DNA of 64,000 bases, taken from contig BMTH01000017.1 of the NCBI GenBank assembly GCA_014649575.1, positions 1 through 64,000 on the forward strand, in the 5' to 3' direction. Positions 24,949 through 33,196 of the stretch are shown here, piece after piece. A program made the translations under genes and the position numbers. Within the stretch, counting starts at the first letter, position 1, and the number at the start of each line of letters is the position of its first letter. This DNA is from Streptomyces griseoincarnatus. Lineage in GTDB: Bacteria > Actinomycetota > Actinomycetes > Streptomycetales > Streptomycetaceae. Below the pieces are notes generated by a model, which worked only from the letters and a program-made list of their open reading frames with translations, was not told where the DNA came from and did not search any database.

Positions 24949-26346
24949 GTGACCAGACTCAGCGTCGAGATGCTGGCAGCGGACGTACCCGAGCCGATCA
25001 CCTCGGCCGGCCACGCTCAGCTGGGCATCGCCGTCCTGGCGGGCATAGCCGTCATCGTCCTGCTCATCACCAAGTTCAAGCTGCACGCCTTCCTGTCGCT
25101 GACCATCGGGTCACTGGCGCTCGGCGCCTTCGCCGGCGCTCCGCTGGACAAGGTCATCACCAGCTTCAGCGCCGGGCTCGGCTCCACCGTCGCCGGTGTG
25201 GGCGTGCTGATCGCCCTCGGCGCGATCCTCGGCAAGATGCTCGCCGACTCGGGCGGCGCCGACCAGATCGTCGACACCATCCTCGCGAGGGCCAGCGGCC
25301 GTTACATGCCGTGGGCGATGGTGCTGATCGCCTCGGTCATCGGTCTGCCGCTGTTCTTCGAGGTCGGCGTGGTGCTGCTGATCCCGGTGGTGCTGATGGT
25401 CGCCAAGCGCGGCAACTACTCGCTCATGCGCATCGGCATCCCGGCCCTCGCCGGTCTCTCCGTGATGCACGGCCTCGTCCCGCCGCACCCCGGTCCGCTG
25501 GTCGCCATCGACGCGGTCGGCGCCAACCTGGGCGTGACGCTGGCGCTCGGCGTGCTCGTCGCCGTCCCGACCGTGGTGATCGCCGGTCCGGTGTTCTCCA
25601 AGTACGCCGCCCGCTGGGTGGACGTCCCGGCGCCCGAGCGGATGATCCCGCAGCGTCCCTCCGAGGACCTGGAGCGGCGCCCCGGCTTCGGCGCGACGCT
25701 GGCCACGATCCTGCTGCCGGTCGTGCTGATGCTGGCCAAGGCGCTCGTCGACATCGTGATCGACGACCCCGAGCACAACGTGCAGCGCGTCTTCGACGTG
25801 ATCGGCTCCCCGCTGATCGCGCTGCTCGCCGCCGTGCTGGTCGGCATCTTCACCCTGGGCATGCCCGCCGGCTTCAGCAAGGAGCGGATCTCCTCCCTGG
25901 TGGAGAAGGGCCTGGCCCCGATCGCGGGCATCCTGCTGATCGTCGGCGCGGGCGGCGGCTTCAAGCAGACCCTGATCGACACCGGTGTGGGCCAGATGAT
26001 CCTGGACATCTCCGAGGACTGGTCGATCCCCGCGCTGCTGCTGGCCTGGCTGATCGCGGTGGCGATCCGGCTGGCGACGGGCTCGGCGACCGTGGCGACC
26101 GTCTCGGCGGCCGGTCTGGTCGCGCCGCTCGCGGCCGACATGTCGACGACGCACGCCGCGCTGCTGGTGCTCGCCATCGGCGCCGGTTCGCTGTTCTTCA
26201 GCCATGTCAACGACGCCGGCTTCTGGCTGGTGAAGGAGTACTTCGGCCTGAACGTCGGCCAGACGATCAAGACCTGGTCGATCATGGAGACGATCATCTC
26301 GGTGGTCGCGGGGGCGCTGGTGCTCCTGCTGTCCCTGATCATCTAG
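24949..26346 (+). CDS. gntT: Gluconate:proton symporter (GntP family)
   Basis: This 465-residue, strongly hydrophobic transporter has about a dozen membrane segments. Family landmarks include LPLFFEVGVVLLIPVVLMVAK, GLVPPHPGPLVA and ATGSATVATVSAAGL near the C-terminus. Members import gluconate with protons; position beside gluconokinase supports that substrate. The start is GTG 24949 without a strong ribosome binding site (CCTAGGGATCC). It ends the gluconate operon before a very stable hairpin. Confidence 0.93.
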   Translation: MTRLSVEMLAADVPEPITSAGHAQLGIAVLAGIAVIVLLITKFKLHAFLSLTIGSLALGAFAGAPLDKVITSFSAGLGSTVAGVGVLIALGAILGKMLADSGGADQIVDTILARASGRYMPWAMVLIASVIGLPLFFEVGVVLLIPVVLMVAKRGNYSLMRIGIPALAGLSVMHGLVPPHPGPLVAIDAVGANLGVTLALGVLVAVPTVVIAGPVFSKYAARWVDVPAPERMIPQRPSEDLERRPGFGATLATILLPVVLMLAKALVDIVIDDPEHNVQRVFDVIGSPLIALLAAVLVGIFTLGMPAGFSKERISSLVEKGLAPIAGILLIVGAGGGFKQTLIDTGVGQMILDISEDWSIPALLLAWLIAVAIRLATGSATVATVSAAGLVAPLAADMSTTHAALLVLAIGAGSLFFSHVNDAGFWLVKEYFGLNVGQTIKTWSIMETIISVVAGALVLLLSLII

Positions 26347-26360
26347 CGGGGACCGGATAC

Positions 26361-26408
26361 ACGGCGGCCCGTCCGCCCCCTCACGGGAGGGGGCGGACGG
26401 GCCGCCGT
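26361..26408 (+). terminator. Very long terminator hairpin after gntT
   Basis: A perfect 22-bp stem (26361-26382 with 26387-26408, beginning ACGGCGGCCCGTCCGCCCCC) closes on a four-base loop ACGG, 14 bases after the gntT stop. It also abuts the convergent cytochrome gene by five bases, so it likely stops transcription both ways. Confidence 0.88.
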
Positions 26409-26413
26409 CGTGT

Positions 26414-27037
26414 TCAAGGCCGCCACAGGGGGTGCTCGTGCTCGGCCCACGCGCGGCGGACCGCGCCGGTGCGCAGACCGCGGCGGGCCTCGGGGTCGGC
26501 GAGAGCCATGCCGACGTGTCCGGCGAGGACGACGCCGACGGTCAGCGCCAGCCAGTCGTGGACGAAGGTCGCGGCAGTGCGCCAGGCCAGCGGCGTGAGG
26601 TGGGTGAACCACATCAGCAGCCCGGTGCCGAGCATCACTAGGGTGGCCCCGGCGATCCAGGCCGCGTACAGCTTCTGACCGGCGTTGAACTTCCCCGCCG
26701 GGCGGGACGCGGGGCGGCGGTCGCGGCGCAGGACGGCCCGCAGCCAGACACGGTCGTGCGGCCCGAAGCGGTTGAGCCGGCCCAGGTCGGCGCGGAACGC
26801 GCGGGAGACGAGGGCGGCGAGCACGGGCACGGGCAGCAGCAGGCCCGACCACTGGTGGAGGGTGACGACCAGGGCGCGGCGCCCGGCCAGCTGGGCGAGC
26901 TGGGGGACGTAGAGGCAGGCGGCGGTGGCCACGCAGACGCCCATGAGCAGGGCGACGGCGCGGTGCGCCCACCGCTGGGCGGGGGTGAAGCGCCGTACGG
27001 TCGTGGCGGCGGGCGGGGCGTCAGCTCGTGGGGGCAT
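26414..27037 (-). CDS. Cytochrome b561-type membrane protein
   Basis: This 207-residue membrane protein has four hydrophobic helices and conserved His residues in RWAHRAVALLMG, VTLHQWSGLLLP, MWFTHLTPL and TFVHDWLALTVG, placed to ligate two b haems. It resembles the cytochrome b subunits of formate dehydrogenase or Ni,Fe-hydrogenase. Its start overlaps the end of the upstream molybdoenzyme gene by 17 bases, so it is probably the membrane electron partner of that enzyme. The physiological donor or acceptor is unknown. Confidence 0.82.
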   Translation of the reverse strand: MPPRADAPPAATTVRRFTPAQRWAHRAVALLMGVCVATAACLYVPQLAQLAGRRALVVTLHQWSGLLLPVPVLAALVSRAFRADLGRLNRFGPHDRVWLRAVLRRDRRPASRPAGKFNAGQKLYAAWIAGATLVMLGTGLLMWFTHLTPLAWRTAATFVHDWLALTVGVVLAGHVGMALADPEARRGLRTGAVRRAWAEHEHPLWRP

Positions 27038-27782
27038 CGTCGCGTCCGTTCGAGCGGCCGACCCAGGCGTCGACGTCGTAGCCGCGCAGCTCCCAGTAGC
27101 CCGGTTCGACCTCGTCGGTGACCGTGATGCCGGAGAGCCACTTGGCCGACTTGTAGAAGTACATGGGCGCCACGTAGAGCCGCGCCGGGCCGCCGTGGCC
27201 GTGGCCGATGTCCTCGTCCTGCATGCGCAGGGCGACCAGGACGTCCGCGCGGCGGGCCTGGTCGAGGGTGAGGCTCTCGGAGTACGTCCCGTCGAAGCAG
27301 GTGAAGCGCACCGCGCGGGCGGTGGGGCGCACCCCGGCCGCGTCCAGCAGCCGGGACAGCCGCACGCCCTCGAACGGTGTCCCGGGCACCCGCCAGCCGG
27401 TCACGCACTGCACGTCCCGCACCAGGCGGGTCTGCGGCAGGGCCTTGAGGTCGGCGAGGGTGTAGGCGGCGGGGCGGTCGACGAGGCCGTCGACGGTGAG
27501 CCGGTAGGAGCGGGCGTCCTTGCGCGGGACGGACGCGGCGACCGAGTAGTAGCGGAATCCGCCGCCGTTCGGGAGGAGTCCGGTCAGGCCGGTGGGGTCG
27601 CGGTCGGCGGCGCCCGCGAGGAGGGACTCCAGGCCGCGCTGGAGGGAGGGCGCGGCGGCCAGGCCGAGCGCGCCGAGGCCGAGGGTGCCGAGCAGGACGC
27701 GGCGGCCGACGGGCGCGCCGCGCGCGTCCGGGTCGCCGCCGCCCGGGACGTCCCGGCCGTGCGAAGGGTGTTCGGGTTTCAC
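27021..27782 (-). CDS. Exported molybdopterin-dependent oxidoreductase (sulfite-oxidase fold)
   Basis: This 253-residue protein has a Tat-like N-terminus (GRRVLLGTLGLGALGLAAAP, about 26-45) and the sulfite-oxidase molybdopterin domain: YRLTVDGLVDRPAAYTLADL, VRDVQCVTGWRVPGTPFEGV with the molybdenum-ligating Cys, and MYFYKSAKWLSGITV. It resembles YedY/MsrP and plant-like sulfite oxidases without a haem domain. Substrate is not determinable. It overlaps the cytochrome b gene by 17 bases, suggesting an envelope redox pair. Confidence 0.85.
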   Translation of the reverse strand: MKPEHPSHGRDVPGGGDPDARGAPVGRRVLLGTLGLGALGLAAAPSLQRGLESLLAGAADRDPTGLTGLLPNGGGFRYYSVAASVPRKDARSYRLTVDGLVDRPAAYTLADLKALPQTRLVRDVQCVTGWRVPGTPFEGVRLSRLLDAAGVRPTARAVRFTCFDGTYSESLTLDQARRADVLVALRMQDEDIGHGHGGPARLYVAPMYFYKSAKWLSGITVTDEVEPGYWELRGYDVDAWVGRSNGRDDAPTS

Positions 27783-27876
27783 CCCCTCATTCGAGCACCC
27801 GCACCCCCGGGCGGACCAGGGAACGCGGGCGCCCGTCAGACTTCGGTAAGCAGCGGGGCCGGCGCGAGGGCCTGTC

Positions 27877-29418
27877 CTACGGGGTGCGCTCTGCCTCCTT
27901 CTCCAGCTGGAACGCCTCGTTGCCCAGGCCGATGCGCGCGTGGGTCTCGGGGGCGCGGGTGCGCAGGATCGCGCCCTGCACGAGTCCGATCACGAGGGCG
28001 AGGCCGATGACGCCGGGCAGGATCCAGCGCAGCGCGGAGTCCGGGCCGGTGCCGACGAGGACGTCGAAGTCCTTGACCGTGTAGACCGCGATCACCACGA
28101 GGGCGATGCCGGCCACCGCCGAGGTGACCAGCCGCCAGGCCTGGGCGCCCGCGGCGCCGCGCCGTACGAAGAAGACCACGACGGACAGCGAGGCGATCGC
28201 CATGAGGACGATGACGCCGAGCGCGCCGATGTTGCCGCCCCAGGTGAACAGGTGCAGCACGGGCGCTGTGGGGTCGCCGGTGGGCTTGTCGTCGGTGAGC
28301 GCGAAGGTCAGCACCAGCACGACGGCGATGCCGGTCTGCAGCAGGGAGCCGGTGCCGGGGGCGCCGCTGGAGCCCGTGGTGCGGCCGAAGGCGGCGGGCA
28401 GCAGTCCCTCGCGGCCCATGGCGAAGGCGTACCGGGCGACGACGTTGTGGAAGCTGAGCATGGCGGCGAACATGCCGGTCACGAACAGCACGTGCAGGAC
28501 GTCGGTGAAGGTGGAGCCGAGCCGGTCCTCGGTGAGGAAGAACAGCAGGCCGGCGCTCTGCTCCTGGGAGGTGGCGACGATCGTGGCGGGGCCGGTGGCC
28601 ACGGTGAGGGCCCAGCTGCTGACGGCGAAGAAGACGGCGACGCCGGCGACGGCGAGGAACATCACGCGCGGCACCAGGACGTGCGGCCTGCTGGTCTCCT
28701 CCGCGTAGACCGGTGCCTGCTCGAAGCCGAGGAAGGCGGCGATGCAGAAGCACAGGGCGGTGCCGACGCCGGCGCCGGTGAGGGTGTCCGGGTTGAAGGC
28801 GTGCAGCGACAGGCCCTCCTTGCCGGGGTCGGCGACGGCGGCGATGTCGAAGACGACGACCAGCAGCACCTCGATGACCAGCAGGACGCCGAGGACCTTC
28901 GCGTTGACGTCGATCTTCAGCCAGCCGAGCACGCCCACGGCGAGCGCGGCGGCGAGCGCCGGTATCCACCAGGCGACCTCCAGGTCGGCGTAGGTGGCGA
29001 AGAGGCCGGAGACCTCGAAGCCGAAGATGCCGTAGATGCCGACCTGGAGGGAGTTGTAGGCGACGAGGGCGACCAGGGCGGCACCCGCGCCGGCGGTGCC
29101 GCCGAGTCCGCGGGAGATGTACGCGTAGAAGGCGCCCGCGTTGTGGACGTGCCGGCTCATCTCGGCGTAGCCGAGGCTGAACAGGACCAGCACGGTGCCC
29201 AGGACCACGAAGAGCAGCGGCTGGCCGACGATGCCCATCACCGCGAATGTTGTGGGCATGACACCCGCGACGACCATGAGCGGGGCGGTCGCGGCCAGCA
29301 CGGAGAGCAGCAGGCCCCCGGTGCCGAGGCGGTCGGCCCGCAGGGCGCGGTCCTGACCCTTGAAGGTGCTGATCCCCTCGGCCGGGGCTCTGTTGGTGCT
29401 CGAACTGTCCGTCGTCAT
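27877..29418 (-). CDS. APC-superfamily amino acid/polyamine permease
   Basis: This 513-residue permease has about 12 membrane segments. The helix 1 unwound-region motif is LLLSVLAATAPLMVVAGVMP, and FCIAAFLGFEQAPVYAEETSRP (helix 6) and RYAFAMGREGLLPAAFGR are APC hallmarks. Substrate is probably an amino acid, unassigned. It starts at ATG 29418, 55 bases after the upstream unknown gene ends on the same strand. Confidence 0.9.
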   Translation of the reverse strand: MTTDSSSTNRAPAEGISTFKGQDRALRADRLGTGGLLLSVLAATAPLMVVAGVMPTTFAVMGIVGQPLLFVVLGTVLVLFSLGYAEMSRHVHNAGAFYAYISRGLGGTAGAGAALVALVAYNSLQVGIYGIFGFEVSGLFATYADLEVAWWIPALAAALAVGVLGWLKIDVNAKVLGVLLVIEVLLVVVFDIAAVADPGKEGLSLHAFNPDTLTGAGVGTALCFCIAAFLGFEQAPVYAEETSRPHVLVPRVMFLAVAGVAVFFAVSSWALTVATGPATIVATSQEQSAGLLFFLTEDRLGSTFTDVLHVLFVTGMFAAMLSFHNVVARYAFAMGREGLLPAAFGRTTGSSGAPGTGSLLQTGIAVVLVLTFALTDDKPTGDPTAPVLHLFTWGGNIGALGVIVLMAIASLSVVVFFVRRGAAGAQAWRLVTSAVAGIALVVIAVYTVKDFDVLVGTGPDSALRWILPGVIGLALVIGLVQGAILRTRAPETHARIGLGNEAFQLEKEAERTP

Positions 29419-29473
29419 CTCGAGACCGTCCTTGGGTCGGTGGTGGGTGCGGGGGGGGCGTTCGGGGTGGGGG

Positions 29474-30439
29474 TCAGGCCGTGCCCAGGGCGGCGGCGCG
29501 TGCGGTACGGAAGGCGGTGAGGCCGTCCCGGTCGGGATAGGACCAGGGGGCGGGGGTGGCGTGGTCGCCGATGCGGTGGAACAGCGCGGCCGCCTCGGCC
29601 CCCCGGCCCTCGCAGACCTTGGCGTGGGCGAGGAAGTTGAGGTCGACCAGCCGGCGCGGGTGGTCCTCGTGCTCCCACTCCAGCCACCAGTCGAAGGCCG
29701 CCTTCATCACCTGCCGGGCGCGGCGTCCGACCCAGTGGCCTGAGGCGGCCGGGTCGGCGGGCTCGTGCCCGGCGGCGGCGAGGGAGCGGTAGCGCTCGGC
29801 GTGCGCGATGACCGGCAGGATGGCCAGCGGCGAGTCGGCGGGGGCCTGTTCGGCGGCCCAGTTGGCGAAGTCGTACACCTCGTGCAGCGGGTCGGGGCCC
29901 GCCTCCACGCGGCGCTCCGCGAGCCAGCCGACGACCAGGTGGTGGGCGTGGTGATGGTCCGCGTAGCGGGTGCGCACCTGCTCGAAGATCCGGACCACGT
30001 CGCCGTCCGCGCCCCGGGAGCACTCCAGCATCAGCAGCCCCAGCCAGGGCGTCGGGTCGTGCGGCAGCTGCTCGGCGGCCTTGCGGCATGCCTCGCCGGC
30101 CCGGGCGGGCTTCTCCTTGCCGCGCAGGGCGCGCCGTACCTGGGCCATGGCCAGCAGCACCGTCGCGTCACCGGAGTCGGGCTCGGCGAGCAGCCACTCG
30201 CGGGCCCACGCGGCGCAGTACGGCTCCTTCGCGAGCACCGTGATCCGGTGTCCGCGGCGGTCCCGGTCGTCCCCCGTCCTGACCAGCAGCGAGCGGGTGC
30301 TCTGCCAGCGCCCCTGTGCCAGTGCGGCCCGCGCGGCGACGAGTTCGGCGTCGTCGAGGGCCTCGTCGTAGGCCTGTACCGCCCGTTTGCGGGCGCGGCC
30401 GAGGGGAGGCGGGGGTGGGGGCACCGCGAACTTCCTCAC
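29474..30439 (-). CDS. Conserved protein of unknown function with helical-repeat character
   Basis: I do not recognise a family in this 321-residue protein. It begins MRKFAVPPPPPPLGRARKRA (start codon GTG) and is then helix-rich with TPR-like spacing of Ala, Leu and Trp (GRWQSTRSLLVRTGDD, ATVLLAMAQVRRALRG, PTPWLGLLMLECSRGADG). A Trp-rich stretch FDWWLEWEHEDHPRRL lies near residue 250. It has no signal or membrane segment. Proteins of this kind are common in Streptomyces. It may be co-transcribed with the APC permease downstream. Confidence 0.75.
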   Translation of the reverse strand: MRKFAVPPPPPPLGRARKRAVQAYDEALDDAELVAARAALAQGRWQSTRSLLVRTGDDRDRRGHRITVLAKEPYCAAWAREWLLAEPDSGDATVLLAMAQVRRALRGKEKPARAGEACRKAAEQLPHDPTPWLGLLMLECSRGADGDVVRIFEQVRTRYADHHHAHHLVVGWLAERRVEAGPDPLHEVYDFANWAAEQAPADSPLAILPVIAHAERYRSLAAAGHEPADPAASGHWVGRRARQVMKAAFDWWLEWEHEDHPRRLVDLNFLAHAKVCEGRGAEAAALFHRIGDHATPAPWSYPDRDGLTAFRTARAAALGTA

Positions 30440-30681
30440 GCGCTTCTCTTGTCATACGGCTCGCGGCGGGTGGTCGGTGGCAGTGGTCGGCTGCCGATCG
30501 CCACGAGCTGATCACGGACAGCAAACCGTCAGCCAACGGATCACGTCAAGGGCACCGAGGCCGTTACACGCGTCAACTGCTGTCACGAACGGGCAACTTG
30601 TGTCGCCCGTGAACGACCTCGCGCCCCCGTGCCGTAGCTCGGGAGCGCCCGGGACGGCGACGGCGCTGCTTTGATGGCGGC

Positions 30682-31239
30682 ATGAGCGACAGCGGCAGTG
30701 GGAGCGCAACGAGCGCCGACGAGATCCTCGACATCGTCGACGAGAACGACCGGGTGATCGGACAGGCCCCGCGCGGCGAGGCGTACGCACGAGGGCTGCG
30801 CCACCGCTGCGTCTTCGTCCTGGCGCGGGACGCGGAGGACAGGATCTTCGTCCACCGCCGCACCCCGACGAAGCTGGTGTTCCCGTCGCTGTACGACATG
30901 TTCGTCGGCGGGGTGGTCGGGGCGGGCGAGACGTACGACGACGCGGCGCTGCGGGAGGCGGAGGAGGAGCTGGGCGTGGCCGGCCTCCCCCGCCCCTCGC
31001 ACCTGTTCACCTTCCTGTACAACGACGGCGGGAACGGGACCTGGTGGTCCGCGGTCTACGAGGTGCGCTGCGAGCTGGAGGTGCGTCCGCAGGCCGAGGA
31101 GGTGGCCTGGCACGCCTTCCTGCCCGAGGACGAGGTGCGGCGGCGGCTCGGCACATGGGAGTGGGTGCCGGACGGGCTCGCGGCGTACGAGCGGCTGCGG
31201 GCGTATCGGGCGGGCCGAGGGGTCGGGGGTGACCGGTAA
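30682..31239 (+). CDS. Nudix hydrolase
   Basis: This 185-residue Nudix protein has the box GAGETYDDAALREAEEELGV (G-x5-E-x7-R-E-x2-E-E-x-G) around residue 76. The N-terminus DEILDIVDENDRVIGQAPRGEAYARGL and the WHAFLPEDEV segment resemble the YfcD/isopentenyl-diphosphate-isomerase-like group. It hydrolyses a nucleoside diphosphate derivative or similar; the substrate is unknown. It heads a short operon with two DUF202 genes; the next frame overlaps it if the upstream GTG is used. Confidence 0.88.
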   Translation: MSDSGSGSATSADEILDIVDENDRVIGQAPRGEAYARGLRHRCVFVLARDAEDRIFVHRRTPTKLVFPSLYDMFVGGVVGAGETYDDAALREAEEELGVAGLPRPSHLFTFLYNDGGNGTWWSAVYEVRCELEVRPQAEEVAWHAFLPEDEVRRRLGTWEWVPDGLAAYERLRAYRAGRGVGGDR

Positions 31240-31249
31240 GGTCGCCCCC

Positions 31250-31642
31250 GTGATCGACTTTGCACGGAACGTCCGGTTGTGGTTCTCCCCCGCCGAGGTG
31301 CGGGACGACGGGGAGACGCCCGACTACCGCTTCTCGCTGGCGAACGAGCGGACGTTCCTCGCCTGGCTGCGGACCGCGCTCGCCCTGATCGGCGGCGGAT
31401 TCGCGGTGGACCAGTTCCTGCCCGATCTGCCCTGGGGGTGGCGGGTCGGACTGGCCCTCGCGCTGCTGGCGGCGGGGGCGCTGTGCGCACTGCGGGCGGT
31501 CAACCACTGGGTGCGGTGCGAGCGGGCGATGCGGCGGGGGGAGGATCTGCCCGTGTCGCGCTTCCCGGCGCTGCTGGGGGTGGTGGTGGCGGGGGTGGCC
31601 GTGGTGATGGTCGTGGTGGTGCTGGTGGGGTGGGAGGCGTGA
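31250..31642 (+). CDS. DUF202 membrane protein (YidH-like), first of a pair
   Basis: This 130-residue protein has the DUF202 signature RFSLANERTFLAWLRTALALIGGG followed by three membrane helices, with the loop HWVRCERAMRRGEDLPVSRFP. Function unknown. GTG 31250 is preferred, with GGTAAGG upstream; an alternative GTG at 31229 would add seven residues and overlap the Nudix gene by 11 bases. Its stop overlaps the next start (GTGA), so the two DUF202 proteins are translationally coupled and may form a heteromer. Confidence 0.82.
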   Translation: MIDFARNVRLWFSPAEVRDDGETPDYRFSLANERTFLAWLRTALALIGGGFAVDQFLPDLPWGWRVGLALALLAAGALCALRAVNHWVRCERAMRRGEDLPVSRFPALLGVVVAGVAVVMVVVVLVGWEA

Positions 31643-31971
31643 CCCCCGGGGTGCCTGTGCCTGGGGAGAGGGACCCGGGGCTGCAGCCCGAACGGACTCG
31701 GCTGGCGTGGCGGCGGACGACGCTGGCGAGCACGGTGGTGGCCGTGCTGGCGGGGAAGGCGGGGTTGGCGGGTGGGGCGTCGGGGGGCGTGCTGGCTGCG
31801 GGGGTCGTGTGCTGTGTGGGGTGGGCGGGGGTGTTGGTGGTCGCCCAGCGGCGGATCCGGGGGTTGGCGGGGGGCGGGGAGCCTGAGCGGCTCTCGCTTC
31901 GATACGCGGTGGGGGTCGTGGTGTGCGTGCTGGTGACGGTGGGGGGCGGGGCGGGAGTGGTGCTGGGGTGA
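31639..31971 (+). CDS. DUF202 membrane protein, second of a pair
   Basis: This 110-residue protein carries LQPERTRLAWRRTTLAST, the DUF202 N-terminal motif, and about three membrane helices rich in Gly and Val. It starts at GTG 31639, overlapping the first DUF202 stop. No function is known. The tandem arrangement of a long and a short DUF202 protein is common in actinobacteria. Confidence 0.8.
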   Translation: MTPGVPVPGERDPGLQPERTRLAWRRTTLASTVVAVLAGKAGLAGGASGGVLAAGVVCCVGWAGVLVVAQRRIRGLAGGGEPERLSLRYAVGVVVCVLVTVGGGAGVVLG

Positions 31972-31995
31972 GGAATTCGCCCCCGCCGCCCCTTC

Positions 31996-32070
31996 CCGTC
32001 CGTCCCTGAGGGCTGCCCCCAGACCCCCGTCGGCCCTGACGGGCCTCGCCCTCAAGCGCCGGACGGGCTA
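31996..32070. repeat. Streptomyces dispersed intergenic repeat
   Basis: On the minus strand this reads CCGTCCGGCGCTTGAGGGCG, then a stretch ending GGGGTCTGGGGGCAGCCC. I recognise this pairing as a sequence that recurs at gene ends throughout Streptomyces genomes. Here it lies between convergent genes, and the 6-bp stem CCCGTC/GACGGG (near 32027-32044) may contribute to termination. Confidence 0.6.
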
Positions 32071-33000
32071 CTTGTCGGGCACCGTGATCGCGATCTTGCC
32101 GCGCACGTGGCCCTCCTCGCTGCGGCGGTGCGCGTCGGCCGTCCGGTCCAGGGGGAACGTCTCCTCGACGTGGATCGTCAGGATCCCCTGGTCCGCCAGT
32201 TCGGACAGCTTGCGGAGGTCCGCGGGGTCGGGCCGGACGAACCAGTACGCGCCGCCGTAGCCGGTCACCCCCGGATCGACGATCGACGCCAGCCGCCCCT
32301 CCGGCACCACGAGATTCGCGGAGGCCTTGAGGGCGTCCCCGCCCACCGTGTCGAAGACCGCGTCCACCCCCTCGGGGGCGAGCCCCCGGACGCGTTCGGC
32401 CATACCCTCGCCGTAGCTCACGGGCTCCGCCCCCAGCCCTCGCACGAAGTCGTGGTTGCGTTCGCCCGCCGTGCCGATGACCCGCGCGCCGAGGTGCGCG
32501 GCCAGCTGGACCGCGACGGAGCCCACGCCGCCGGCGGCCGCGTGCACCAGCACCGTCTCACCCCGGCGCACGCGGAGGGCCCGGTGCAGCACCTGGTACG
32601 CCGTGAGCCCCGCGAGAGGGATGCCGGCCGCCTCCTCGAAGGACAGACGCCGCGGCTTGGGCGCGAGGGTGCGTACGGGGGCGGCCACGTACTCGGCGCA
32701 GGTGCCTGCGGAGAGGACGTCCTCGCGGACGTAGCCGATCACCTCGTCCCCCTCGGCGAACTCGGGGACCGCGGGTCCGGGGCGGACGACGACGCCCGCG
32801 AGGTCCCACCCGGGGATCACCGGGAAGACGGCCGGGAGGATCGCGTCGAGGTGCCCCTGGCGGGCCTTCCAGTCGACCGGGTTGACGGACACCGCCCGGA
32901 CCTCGACGAGCACGTCGTCGGGGCCCAGCTTGGGGTCGCCCGCCTCGCCGTACTCGAGGACCTCGGGGCCGCCGTACCGTGCGTAGCTGATCGCCTTCAT
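32068..33000 (-). CDS. NADP-dependent quinone oxidoreductase (MDR, zinc-free)
   Basis: This 310-residue medium-chain dehydrogenase/reductase starts MKAISYARYGGPEVLEYGE and has VSVNPVDWKARQG, PGWDLAGVVV, and the nucleotide site HAAAGGVGSVAVQLA. The structural zinc cysteines of alcohol dehydrogenases are absent, as in quinone reductases. ATG 33000 matches the family start. It is divergent from the phosphotransferase operon, and the palindrome at 33141-33158 lies between them. Confidence 0.9.
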   Translation of the reverse strand: MKAISYARYGGPEVLEYGEAGDPKLGPDDVLVEVRAVSVNPVDWKARQGHLDAILPAVFPVIPGWDLAGVVVRPGPAVPEFAEGDEVIGYVREDVLSAGTCAEYVAAPVRTLAPKPRRLSFEEAAGIPLAGLTAYQVLHRALRVRRGETVLVHAAAGGVGSVAVQLAAHLGARVIGTAGERNHDFVRGLGAEPVSYGEGMAERVRGLAPEGVDAVFDTVGGDALKASANLVVPEGRLASIVDPGVTGYGGAYWFVRPDPADLRKLSELADQGILTIHVEETFPLDRTADAHRRSEEGHVRGKIAITVPDK

Positions 33001-33140
33001 GCGTCGACCCTCCGGGGTCGGCCCACGGCGTGCAAGCCGAACGGCCCGATGTACGCCGTTCGCGTCACGGGAGGGGCCGACGGCGGAATGCGCTCCCCCT
33101 ATCGTGGACCCGATCACGTTTCGCTCCCGGTCTGGACGGC

Positions 33141-33158
33141 ATACCGACCGGTCGGCAT
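33141..33158. promoter_or_regulatory. TetR-type operator candidate, site 1
   Basis: ATACCGACCGGTCGGCAT is an 18-bp near-perfect palindrome (inner 12 bp CCGACCGGTCGG perfect) 38 bases before the phosphotransferase start. The sequence CATACCGACCGGT recurs upstream of the SDR gene (37118-37130, minus) and before the molybdoenzyme gene (59649-59661). I infer a TetR operator; the TetR at 35498-36091 lies between the first two. Confidence 0.65.
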
Positions 33159-33196
33159 CATGGGCGGGTACTGTCCGCCTGCCCACAGGAGCGACG

